A stretch of DNA of 24,500 bases from Neocallimastix lanati (nom. inval.) (Eukaryota > Neocallimastigomycota > Neocallimastigomycetes > Neocallimastigales > Neocallimastigaceae), in assembly GCA_016946835.1 (NCBI GenBank), contig JACVTC010000037.1, positions 194,001 to 218,500 of the forward strand. Direction: 5' to 3'. Numbering within the stretch: the stretch's first letter is position 1; each line of letters starts with the position of its first letter. The position numbers were made by a program, and so were the translations under genes. This document shows positions 15,612-24,500 of the stretch, in pieces. Below the pieces are notes generated by a model that was not told where the DNA came from, made no database searches, and saw only the letters and a list, made by a program, of their open reading frames with translations.

Positions 15612-18493
15612 ATGAGTATTTCAGATTTTGAACAATCATTATGGGAATTAGCTTTGTAAGTAGCAAAACGTTGTTATTTATTAATATAAATTTAAAAAAT
15701 TAAATAAAAAAATTAATATATATATTTAATTCTTCAAAATAAAAAAATTAATATATATATTTAATTCTTCAAAATTTGTAATGATAACATTTATATGTCA
15801 ATTTCATATAAAAACGAAATAATAAATATAAAATAATAAATATAAAATAATTTAGGCTAATTAACCCAACCCATTTGGCTAATATAACAACAACAAAATT
15901 GAATTCGTATTATCAAGATACAATTTTAGATATGAGAAAAGTTGTTCTTGTTCAGAATTTATTTAATGATATATATAACAATTGGACAGATCACCAAATT
16001 CGTTATCAACAAAATAGAAGAAGACAAATAGAAAATGGTGAAATAACAGAAGAACAATTATTACAAGAGGAAATGATGGAAGAAAATGAAAGTGAAATAG
16101 AGTATATATCGGACGAAGAAGCACAAGATGTAATAGTTGAAGAAAGGTATGATTCGATGGAATTTTCTAATAATAAAGAAACTGAAACAATCGAGAATAA
16201 AGAAAATATTAATAATACTAATACTCAGAATGGAGGTGTTATTATAACCAATGACAATACTGTTATTCAATTACCAGTCAGAAAGAGTTCTGTTAAACAT
16301 AAAAATAATGGTAAACCAATTAAGCAAGATAATATTGAAAGTCAACCAATTGAAGATAATAGCAAGAATGAATCTACTAATATAACCGAAAACGCCGTTA
16401 CAAAAGAAAATATTGTTGATAATAGTAATGTAAATACCGAAATTAAGGATAATAACTTAACTCCATCAAAGGAAATGACTAAAAAATCAACAAAGAGTAT
16501 CTCAGAAAATATTGTAAAAGAACAAACAGTCAGTGAACCTAAAGAAAATGTTAAGAAAATTACTCTTGACTTTAGTAGTAAGGATGCTGCTAAATCGAAG
16601 TCAGAAACTAAGTCTTCTGATGATGAGAAAGAATCTAAAAAGTCCAAGAAGGAACATTCTCGTCGTAAGAAGGTTGAAAGAGAACCAAGAAAGGATTCAT
16701 TAAAGGCTAATGTTAAATTATCTGATGAAAAATGTAATGAAGTTCTTAAGGAATTAGAAGACTCTGGTGTTATTACCACTGAAAAGACTGGTACTGAAGA
16801 AAAACTTAATAAGAAAACTGATTCTGCTATCTCATTAGAAGAGAAGGTAAAGGTCGATAGTTCTCCTAACACTAATAATAATTCATTTGTTGTTAGATCA
16901 TTTAATATACCCTCACAACAATCCACTTCGTCTTCCCCATCTTTATCATCATCTTTATCTCCATCATTATCATATAGTAATCTTCCTTCAAAACAAGATC
17001 CAATTCCAGTTCGTAATTCTAGTTACAAGAAGACTAAGCCAACTTACAGGCTTTCTGATAAGGATGTTTCTATTAAAAATAAATATAAGCTTAGCAAAAG
17101 TAAAGATGAAACTAAAAAAGAAGAACCAAAGGTTCGTTTACGTCCAAAGAAAATTTCAGAACCTCCAGCTATGCAAAGAAGATCTATGGATGAATTACTC
17201 TTCCAATTTGCTGATGTTATGGATGTAGTATCCTTAATTCCACATATTGTTGGTGATGATGACTTACTTGGTAATGATTTAACTTTCAATTCTTCTGATT
17301 TGAATTCTAAAGCTCAAACTAAGGATAGTAATGGTAATGTGGTCGAGGAAAGACCACGTAGACGTCCATCAAGAGCTCCAACTCCACCACCAACTGTTGT
17401 AAGTAATGGTAAAGAATATGAAATTTACTCAATCCCATCAGAAAGACATCAAAAATACATTAAGAAGAAGGAAGAAATGGAAAAGCAAAATAAGAGACGT
17501 AGTTCATTAAAATTTGAATATCATGGATTTGAGGATTTAAAGAGACAACAAGAATTAGCTGGTTATGATGTTAGTGGTGATATTCCAATTACTGATAGAA
17601 AAGCTAGAGAAGCCAGAGAAGCTAGAAAAGCTAAGGAAGCTAAAGAAGCTAAAGAAAGAGAAGCTAGAGAAGCCAAGCAAATGAAAGAAAGTAATAGTAG
17701 TAAAAGTAGTCCACATTCCTATTATAAAAGAACTAGCTATGTTTCATCATCTGGAAAAAATTCACCATCAGTCTCCCCATCTCCATCCCCATCTCCTTCT
17801 CCTTCATTATCATATTCTTCTGCAGGTAGTTGTGGTTCAACAATGAAAATGGATGTTTTAAGTGGATGTATGCTTTCTTCATCTAATTCTTCCAGTAGTA
17901 ATAGTAGTCATAATTCAAAGAGTTCCACTACTAAAAGAGCAAGCAGATTCTTAACTTCCCTTACCAAATCAAAATCAAAATCAAAAGAAAAAGATAAGGA
18001 AAAGGAAAAGGAAAAGCATGCTAATAAGGAAAATCAACCATCTAATAGTTCAAACAAGAATTATCTTGTAAGACGTAAGAGTAGTGATAAGTCTTCTGCT
18101 TCCTCTGTTCGTAGTCACCAAAGATATAGACATGGTGGTAGTAATCAAGAGGCTTCATCTCAAACTCAATCATCTCCATCTTTAAGTTCATCCTCTGTTA
18201 AGAAATCCTATTCTTCTACTACACTCTCTAAATATGATCTTCCACATATGTCTACTTTTTCTTCTAATCAAGAAAGTACCTCCAGACGTTATGCTAATGG
18301 TGAAAGAAGTAAGACTACACCACTTCCATCTGATTCAGGATTATTTGAAGGTCTTAGCTTATCAACACCTTCATCATCAAATTCTTCTTCTAAACAACGT
18401 TCTAATAAGTATACTAATGATTCTAAAAGTTCATCAACATCAGAAATCGATAAATTCTTTGATAATGTATTCAGAATTGATTGGTCTCTTTAA
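15612..18493 (+). CDS. 893-aa Ser/Lys-rich, largely disordered protein of unknown function
   Basis: Two exons, 15612-15655 and 15856-18493, joined over a GTAAGT...TTTAG intron in phase. The first exon (44 nt) gives MSISDFEQSLWELAL; an in-frame TAA lies 15 bases before the ATG. I do not recognise the family. The N-terminus (1 to about 75) looks folded and helical, with hydrophobic spacing (SYYQDTILDMRKVVLVQNLF) and then QIRYQQNRRRQ. An acidic stretch (about 80-120) and long low-complexity Asn/Ser/Lys/Glu regions follow. About 459-490 is the only other hydrophobic segment (RSMDELLFQFADVMDVVSLI) with acidic GDDDLLGNDL. Then come RPRRRPSRAPTPPP, an ER/K/A-rich run (about 597-626) likely to be a single alpha-helix, SP repeats (about 653-668), basic KSKSKEKDKEKEKEK, a KEN motif (HANKENQ), and a distinct C-terminus DKFFDNVFRIDWSL. 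Composition suggests a cytoskeletal, nuclear or signalling scaffold with many phosphosites; that is inference. Confidence 0.85.
15704..15773. repeat. 35-bp exact tandem duplication in the intron
   Basis: Two identical 35-bp units (15704-15738 and 15739-15773) in the single intron 15656-15855 of the Ser/Lys-rich gene. The second ends about 80 bases before the acceptor. Confidence 0.9.
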
Positions 18494-18993
18494 AAAAAAT
18501 AAAAAATAAAAAATAAGAAAAAAAATTTTTATTCTATTATTCAATTAAATGTACAAAATGAAAAACATATATATATAATTAACAATAATTAGCAATCGAA
18601 AACAAAATAAACAAAACGAAAAATCTATTACGAAGTAATAAAATATAAAATCAAATCAAGATTGACGTACTTCAAAATATAAAAAAAAGTATATTTATTT
18701 ATATAATTAAATATTTTTTTTAATTAATCTAAATACAATATAATAATATATTAATAATTGTATAATATTATTATTTATTTAAGAATAATACTACTAATTT
18801 AGCTATTATTAACATTCAACGTGTAATATTAGCTAGTAAATATTAAAAAAAAAATAATAATAATAATAATAATAATAAATTTTTTTTTTTATAATTATAT
18901 ATTATTATTAAATTTCCTTTTCATAACATATTTATATTTTAATTTATTTTATGTATTATTTTTTTTTTTTTTTATTCATTTTATTATTATTGA

Positions 18994-19044
<51 letters not shown>

Positions 19045-20355
19045 ATGTTTTAATAATTATAATAATAATTTGTAAAATATATTATATAATAAAAGATTAT
19101 TTAAAAAAAAAAAAAAAAGAAATTCAGATATAGTACATATTAATAAAAAGGAAATTTATCAGACAATAGTATATATAAACAGTAAAAAGGAAATTAACAA
19201 TATTAAAATAAAAAAAAAAAAAATATGTTTTTTAGAATGAAAGAAAAAAAAAAATAAAGTTCATTAATTAGTAGTTTAATCAGTATAAGTATCAATACAA
19301 TATAAAAAATAATCAATATTTAGTTATATAAATAATTACTCATTAAAAAAAATAATAAAAATAAAATAAAAAATAAAATAAAAAAATGGAAAGGAAAAAA
19401 GAGAAAGAAAAGAGAATAGCAAAATAAAGTATATATTTATTTATTTTTATTAAATTATTTATATACTATTTAATCTTTTTTCTTTTTTCTTTTTTTATTT
19501 TCTTTTTTTTTTTTAAAAAAGAAAAAAAAATTTTAAAGATAGTTAAAAAAATCAAAAATTATTAAAGATTTCAAAATAATTAAATTTTTCTATCATAATA
19601 AAATCAAAAACTAATTAAGTATATACAGTATTAATGTAGTAATCATCAGTATTAAAATATAATAAAATAATAATAATAAATAAATATAATTATATAAATA
19701 AGTAAAATTAATATTGAATAGTAGAAATAATAATAATAAATAAGTACAAATATATAAATAAGTAAAATTAATATTGAATAGTAGAAATAGTTCAAGGTCA
19801 GAAAATTAAATATATTTAAATATATATATAATTAATTTTTAAATGCAAAAGAAATAAAAAGGATCAATAGTAATTATAATCAATAATAATTATAATATTA
19901 TTCAATATAAATTATTATCTAATTTTAGGTTTTAGTTTAAAAAAAAAAAAAAAAGCTTTTTCTTTTCTTTTTTCTTTTTTTTTTTTTTTTTTTTTACTTT
20001 AAAGTAATTTAATTTAATTGTTTTAATATAATTATTAAAAAAAAAAAAAAAAAAAAAAAAAGTATTATATATATGATAACTTCTTATAGTATTTAATATA
20101 TATAAATTTAAATTTTTTTTATTTTCTTTTATTTTTTTATATTTAAAAAAATTGAAAAAAAAAATTAAAACATATATCTAATTATAAATATTAAAATAAT
20201 TATTTAAAAAATAATAAAATTAATAAATAAAATAAAAAAAAAATAATAAATAAAAATGATTATTTTATGATAATAAATTAAATATTTATTAAATTACTAT
20301 TCCAGGTAAATAAATAAACTATAAATATAAATATAAACAATAGCTCGATAACTTT
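18494..20355. other. Long AT-rich spacer with poly-A/poly-T dyads
   Basis: No gene supported. It contains T(n)A(n) or A/T dyads at about 18996-19042, 19504-19530 and 19977-20060, and the 60-bp duplication at 19671-19790. No GC-richer islet, tRNA or protein motif was seen. Confidence 0.6.
19671..19790. repeat. 60-bp tandem duplication
   Basis: Two adjacent units of about 60 bp sharing the segment ATAAGTAAAATTAATATTG in register (start of TATATAAATA at 19691 and 19751). They differ at a few positions near the start of the unit. Confidence 0.85.
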
Positions 20356-20904
20356 TTAATTATTAATTAAATTTTTACACGTCTAGTTAAATTTTTTTTG
20401 TAATAAACATATGGTTTACTCTTTGATCTGATAAATTTTAATTTTAATAATGAATTATTTATTTTATTATTCCACCTTCATTTTTCTTGCTTCAGACCAT
20501 ATATAACCTTGTTTAATTTCCAAAATTCAATGTAATTTTCAAGACCATCAAGAATTTCCATATATAATTCTTCATCTACTTCAGCATCGAGATATGTCGT
20601 ATTCATGTCTAGCTAGTACATATCGAAATTATAATATGTTGAAAGATTTGTAATGATTCTAAGAGACGAATTCTTGCTTTATAATTGACAAAAAGGTTTC
20701 TTCATAATCAATACCCATATACTTGAAAAAAAAAAAAAAAAAAAAAAAAAAAAACATTAAATTCCTTTTAAATTCTGGAATAGAGAAAACATTTCTCAAT
20801 GAAATTTTGTTATCGTTATTATATCCATTAAATTCACCTATATTTATTTTGAATTTACTTTATCACCATTAGCATTTATTAATTATTAATTAAATTTTTA
20901 CACG
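20356..20904. repeat. 26-bp direct repeats flanking a copia relic
   Basis: The same 26 bases, ending TTTTTACACG, occur at 20356-20381 and 20879-20904 in direct orientation. They bracket the copia pol fragments almost exactly. They are too long for a copia target-site duplication (about 5 bp), so they are more likely duplicated host sequence or decayed element ends. Confidence 0.8.
20462..20875 (-). mobile_element. Ty1-copia retrotransposon pol relic (protease/pre-integrase and RT pieces)
   Basis: Minus-strand remnants of a copia polyprotein. At 20765-20875 the frame reads NGYNNDNKISLRNV then FSIPEFKRNL, matching the region after the copia protease (typically NDVLYVPELKKNLLS). At 20462-20724 the reverse transcriptase start is readable: GIDYEETF, then after a one-base shift LSTYYNFDMY, LDMNTTYLDAEVDEELYME (family DVKTAFLNGELEEEIYME) and KLNKVIYGLKQEK (family LKKALYGLKQAPR). 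In-frame stops and shifts make it non-functional. The integrase core expected between the two parts is missing, replaced by about 30 A residues (20725-20754). No matching LTR was identified next to it in the same orientation. Confidence 0.88.
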
Positions 20905-21340
20905 ATTTATTATATTTTTTTTTTATTTCTTTCAATATTTCATCTCATATTAATTTTATATAAATTTTTTTATAGAATCTAATTTATTTATAATACATTT
21001 TTATTCATTTATTAATTTAATATTAAATTTTTTTATAATTACTATCATAAATTAATTTTTGTCTCATAAACTATAATAAAAAATAATTAATATTAATTAA
21101 CTATTTTATATTAAAAGTCTAGAATATTAAACTTATTGAATTCTAATATTTATTAATTAAATAATGATGTAATGGTTTCGTAACTATCAACATAACAAAA
21201 TTAATTTTATTTTAATTAGATCTATCATAAATTAATTTCATTTTAATTAGATCTATCCTTTTAAAAAAAAAAATTTCTTTTTTTATATGTCAATTCCAAT
21301 CATATTTTTATAGTATTTTTTTTTTTTTTTTTTTACTTCC
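20905..21340. other. AT-rich spacer inside the retroelement region
   Basis: No gene. It contains a 31-bp tandem duplication at about 21196-21257 (two copies of a segment ending ATTAGATCTATC) and a 21-base poly-T just before the GC-rich islet. Confidence 0.55.
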
Positions 21341-21485
21341 GGTGTGACGCCCTTATTTTCAGCCCCTCCCCCCTCAAGGGCATGGGAATATTGAGATAGT
21401 CACAACACCTTCATATGCTTTCACATAGGCGGATACTGTCCCTACTAAACGGTCCTACTGAGTGTTCAGCATTGGCGTTCTTAGT
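21337..21485. other. Unassigned GC-rich islet with nested inverted repeats
   Basis: About 45-50% GC in surroundings near 15%, with sharp edges (poly-T before, ATT repeats after). TGTGAC (21343-21348) pairs with GTCACA (21399-21404). Directly inside it GCCCTT (21349-21354) pairs with AAGGGC (21376-21381), leaving a C-rich loop. Further on, CTGA-GTGT-TCAG forms a small hairpin near 21458-21470. Short open frames exist on both strands (minus: VSAYVKAYEGVVTISIFPCP) but none is recognised. It may be a structured RNA, an element UTR or a relic. Confidence 0.6.
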
Positions 21486-21529
21486 TTTATAATAGAAATA
21501 TTGATTTTAAATATTATTATTATTACTAT

Positions 21530-21535
21530 GATTTG

Positions 21536-21573
<38 letters not shown>

Positions 21574-21676
21574 GATTTGATTATTATTATTATGATTATT
21601 ATTATTATTATTATGATTTGATTATTATTATTATGATTATTATTATTATTATTATGATTTGATTATTATTATTATA
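21530..21676. repeat. GATTTGATT/ATT composite array, left of the LTR
   Basis: ATT repeats punctuated by GATTTGATT at 21530, 21574, 21615 and 21656 (spacing 44, 41, 41), i.e. a higher-order unit of about 41 bp built from triplets. The same GATTTGATT motif reappears directly right of the LTR. Confidence 0.9.
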
Positions 21677-21900
21677 TATATATTTAAGAAATTATTTTAG
21701 CAATATTTAAATTAAATTAAATAATTAATATAACATAAAAAATATTTTATTCATGTAAAATTAGAGGTTAATTTAGGATAGAAATATACATAACAGTTTA
21801 ATAATATCAAGTTAATAGTGTAAAATAGGATAATTTTATGTACACATGTTCACCAGTAAACCAATTTATTCATTATAGAATAATTAGGTTTAAGGGGGAA
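21677..21900 (+). mobile_element. 3' internal end of a copia-type element with polypurine tract
   Basis: Sequence between the triplet array and the LTR ends in GGTTTAAGGGGGAA (21887-21900), a purine-rich tract right before TGTTAGAATATG. This junction is characteristic of Ty1-copia 3' ends, where the polypurine tract primes plus-strand DNA. No readable RNase H frame was found; the piece is short and decayed. Confidence 0.65.
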
Positions 21901-22093
21901 TGTTAGAATATGTGAAATGTATGAAAATAAGCTTCAAATGTATTAAAATATATTGTAATATAATAATGTATAAGCCACAATGTATTAATATAAAAGCATT
22001 TAATTAGAATAATTAAGTGTTAGTAACTCTTTATCATAAAATATATTAATAAAATTGACATAATTATAAACCATAAATTCATAACTCTTAACA
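21901..22093 (+). mobile_element. Copia-type long terminal repeat (3' LTR)
   Basis: A 193-bp segment starting TGTTAGAATATG and ending AACTCTTAACA, giving TG...CA termini with 5-bp inverted ends TGTTA/TAACA. A polypurine tract precedes it and triplet repeats follow at once. A TATAAAA-like promoter element is present near 21989. No second copy was found in the window, so the 5' LTR is missing. Orientation is plus, opposite to the copia pol relic about 1 kb to the left. Confidence 0.75.
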
Positions 22094-22127
22094 ATTATTA
22101 TTATTATGATTTGATTATTATGATTTG

Positions 22128-22193
<66 letters not shown>
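22094..22193. repeat. GATTTGATT/ATT array, right of the LTR
   Basis: ATT repeats with GATTTGATT at 22108 and 22122 begin immediately after the LTR end and run to about 22193. They share the composition of the array at 21530-21676, so the LTR element appears to sit inside one composite microsatellite. Confidence 0.9.
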
Positions 22194-22195
<2 letters not shown>

Positions 22196-22225
22196 ATCAT
22201 TAACAAATTAGTTTATATATTTATT

Positions 22226-22256
<31 letters not shown>

Positions 22257-23860
22257 TTATTATTATTATTATTTCTCACTCTTCTTATTTTAATCATTGA
22301 TCCATATTCAAACTATTTTTTATCATTATAGAAATAAAAAAAAAAAAATAAAATATTTTATTTTATTTTTTGATATATACTATTTAATGAAATTTTATAT
22401 ATTTATTAGTGAAATTTTCATGAATTTATTAATGTGAATACAATAAAACTATAACCAAGTAGTCATCTGGTTAAATGCTTGATTTGACAAATTAGTAATA
22501 ATTTTTTATTTAAAAAAAAAAAAAAAATTCTTAAATATATATAAATGATAATTTTTGGTATATTACAGATATATTTACATTTTATATGAACAAATTATGT
22601 TTTAATATAGATATTAAATAAAAAAAATAGAAAATAAAGATAAAAAATTAAAAGTAAATTATTTATATTATTTATTTTTTTCTTTTTTTTTTTTTTACTG
22701 TTAATATAACTTATTTAATTCAAATACTTGTTTATATCTTTTTTTTTTTAAAAAAAAATTTTATATTTATTAAAATTATCTTTTATGTATTTTTCTAAAA
22801 TATTATTAATATTAATATTTTTCAATTCAACTATATCAAAATATTAATATTAATTTTTAAAATATTTTATTATATTAAAATATTAATATTAATTTTTAAA
22901 ATATTTTATTATATATTAAAATATTTATCATTTAAATTTTTCAATTCAAGTTCATTTTTTAAAGGATATTGTTTTAATTTTTCGATATTTCTTTTATCAT
23001 TTTTAAATATCATTTTTCTTCTCTCTTTAGTATAATGTATGATCACATAATTTTTATCTCTATTTTGTATTAGAACTACAATTTAAAGTAAAATCTAAAT
23101 AAGGAAGATATATAAATTGTTTAAATTCATTTATTTTATAATTTTTTCTAATAATACTGCTTCAATAATAATGAAATTATTTATTTTTTTAAAAATTATA
23201 ATGTAATATTAATAATTTTCTAACTAACTTAATTCTATTAAAATTATTAATAATCAGTTGTTTTACTTGACCTAAAATTCTTCTTTGTTATTAAGTGAAT
23301 AAATAAGGTCAAGAATAATGAAATGTTGTATAATATTAAACTTAAATTTATCATATCAATAAAGAATTTCCATGATTTTTTAATATGATTTTCGCCTTCA
23401 ATTTTAAGTTTCAGTCATAATAATAATAATAATAATTATAATAATAAGAAAGTTTTGGTATCATTGAATTTAAAGACTTAAAAATTATAATAATAAAACA
23501 TATATATATATATATATATTATAAAATATTATCATTAATGTAATAAAATATCCAAAAAAAAAAAAAAAAAAAATTTTTTTTTGAAAATATTTTGTTAAAA
23601 TCATTTGAATACTATTTTCTTTTTTCTTTTTTCTTTTTTCTTTTTTTTTTAAGGACGCAATTATTGCGAACTTTAATTTTTATTTATTTATTCATTTATT
23701 AATTACATGAATACTTTTAATTTTAATAAAAATATTAAAAAACGCTGAATTAATAAAAAAAAGATAAATATTATTTATCTAATTATATTTTTAATAATAA
23801 TGTGAAATTAAAAGAAACATTCAAAATAAAGTGTATGAATAAATTCGGAATAAAATTCAT
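22194..23860. other. AT-rich spacer with a tandem duplication and a small open frame
   Basis: No secure gene. A 39-bp near-exact tandem duplication occupies 22838-22915. On the minus strand 23013-22909 is a 34-codon frame (MIFKNDKRNIEKLKQYPLK...), and after the duplication another Lys/Asn-rich stretch (NNILEKYIKDNFNKYK) is readable at about 22770-22820; together these might be a decayed gene. A 13-bp palindrome CGCAAT-T-ATTGCG lies at 23656-23668, after four CTTTTTT units. Confidence 0.5.
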
Positions 23861-23864
23861 ATGC

Positions 23865-24500
23865 AACGAACCTCACCTCCATATTACTTATTCGGGATTC
23901 TGGTTTGAATTGACTATCTGAAAGAAAGAAATTATGGTCTTCTCCTTCAGAGACATTTGGCCCTGCTAGCCTGTCTTACTACATTTCTTACTACATTTTC
24001 AGCGTTGACCGTCCTGGCTAGTATGCACTTATACTTTCGGAATAGTAACCCTTGTTGAGTACTAGTCCGAGGCATAATTTCTGTAAAGAGAGCCGCAGAT
24101 CGAACCAATGATGGAGTTTTATGAATTATTACCAGAAATAATTTGGTTCTTAAACAAAATATCCCATTCCTTTTTATAATTTATATCAAAAATCATTTTG
24201 GCAGCTTCAGCAATACGAGCATCGAATTTAAATCCAACATCTGGCACGAAGTACCCATCCAAAGCTAATGCTTAATTCAGGATACTTGAAGTTGAGCTTT
24301 AGGTAGTCTCTGATTCCAATTCTAAATCATTTGAAAACGGTACACCTTGATAGATATAGCAAATCTTTTTAGGTAACTCCTGACTTGAAAGATAAAAAAG
24401 GTAGAGTGTTACTATTATTAAGAAATCTTGAAACTTCCCCTCGTACTACTAAACTGGCACATTTATCGATATATAAATTGCATTTTCATTATTTTTAGCC
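23865..24500 (-). mobile_element. Decayed non-LTR (LINE-like) reverse transcriptase fragment
   Basis: Minus-strand coding relic entering from the right edge. Near 24390-24470 it reads KCASLVVRGEVSRFLNNSNT. A one-base shift then gives FYLSSQELPKKICYIYQGVPF and SNDLELE, matching the post-catalytic segment of LINE RTs (typically NKC..MVV ... F.L....IP....Y.YLGVPF...L.L). Further on it reads RIGIRDYLKL (shifted), GFKFDARIAEAAKMIFDI and YKKEWDILFK. At 23948-24078 another frame reads MPRTSTQQGLLFRKYK and NVVRNVVRQ, and after a shift GPNVSEGEDHNFFLSD. Several stops and shifts show it is dead. The GC content (about 38-42%) stands out from the spacer. The catalytic (F/Y)xDD region would lie beyond the edge; LINE assignment is probable, not certain. 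Confidence 0.6.

Noticed and set aside
16061-17289. Antisense and overlapping frames inside the Ser/Lys-rich gene (minus 16061-16270, 16342-16926, 17044-17289; plus 16887-17228)
   Set aside because: The long sense frame has coherent composition and a supported spliced start; the others are shadows without motifs.
21337-21485. 5S or large-subunit rRNA fragment
   Set aside because: No match to conserved rRNA segments I could recall; stems do not follow 5S architecture.
22450-22505. tRNA-like stretch with a D-loop-like CTGGTTAAATGC
   Set aside because: No acceptor stem, anticodon arm or T-arm (GGTTCRA) in register could be found.
24085-24110. T-arm-like GGTTCGATC on the minus strand
   Set aside because: No cloverleaf around it; it lies in the LINE-like relic.

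Overview
The window is eukaryotic nuclear DNA. It is extremely AT-rich (by eye well over 80% A+T) and full of AAT/ATT triplet arrays, poly-A and poly-T runs and T(n)A(n) dyads. Its genes are broken by short, very AT-rich GT-AG introns. Three intron-containing genes could be reconstructed exon by exon with consistent phase. The combination of this base composition, Asn-rich coding repeats, an Acyltransferase-3 relic and an ARL13B-type ciliary GTPase fits best with an early-diverging zoosporic fungus, most likely a gut anaerobe of the Neocallimastigomycota. The ciliary gene argues against non-flagellated AT-rich organisms such as Dictyostelium. This placement is inference; no rRNA or barcode gene is present.

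Layout. Positions 1-5178 (minus) hold a 14-exon HLTF/RAD5-type SNF2 ATPase with a RING finger, cut by the left edge. Positions 5179-6805 are intergenic. Positions 6806-8615 (minus) hold a complete six-exon ARL13B-like GTPase of 297 aa. Positions 8616-11108 carry no secure gene but contain a 38-bp minisatellite and a heptamer/triplet array. Positions 11109-12387 (plus) are a broken Acyltransferase-3 membrane protein. Positions 12388-15611 are intergenic, with a long TTTA array and an odd GC-richer islet. Positions 15612-18493 (plus) encode an 893-aa, Ser/Lys-rich, mostly disordered protein that I do not recognise. From 18494 to the right edge is a retroelement graveyard: a Ty1-copia pol relic (minus), a copia-type LTR with polypurine tract (plus), an unassigned structured GC-rich islet, and a decayed LINE-like reverse transcriptase fragment (minus) cut by the right edge.

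The three intact genes are not obviously one pathway (DNA-damage-tolerance translocase/E3, ciliary membrane GTPase, unknown disordered protein). The most notable non-genic structures are the GNRA-hairpin minisatellite, a perfect 35-bp inverted repeat inside an ARL13B intron, the nested inverted repeats of the GC-rich islet at 21341-21480, and three separate AAT/ATT expansions within one gene (one coding, two intronic). I found no convincing new multi-gene system. All gene models come from reading splice signals and protein motifs by eye.
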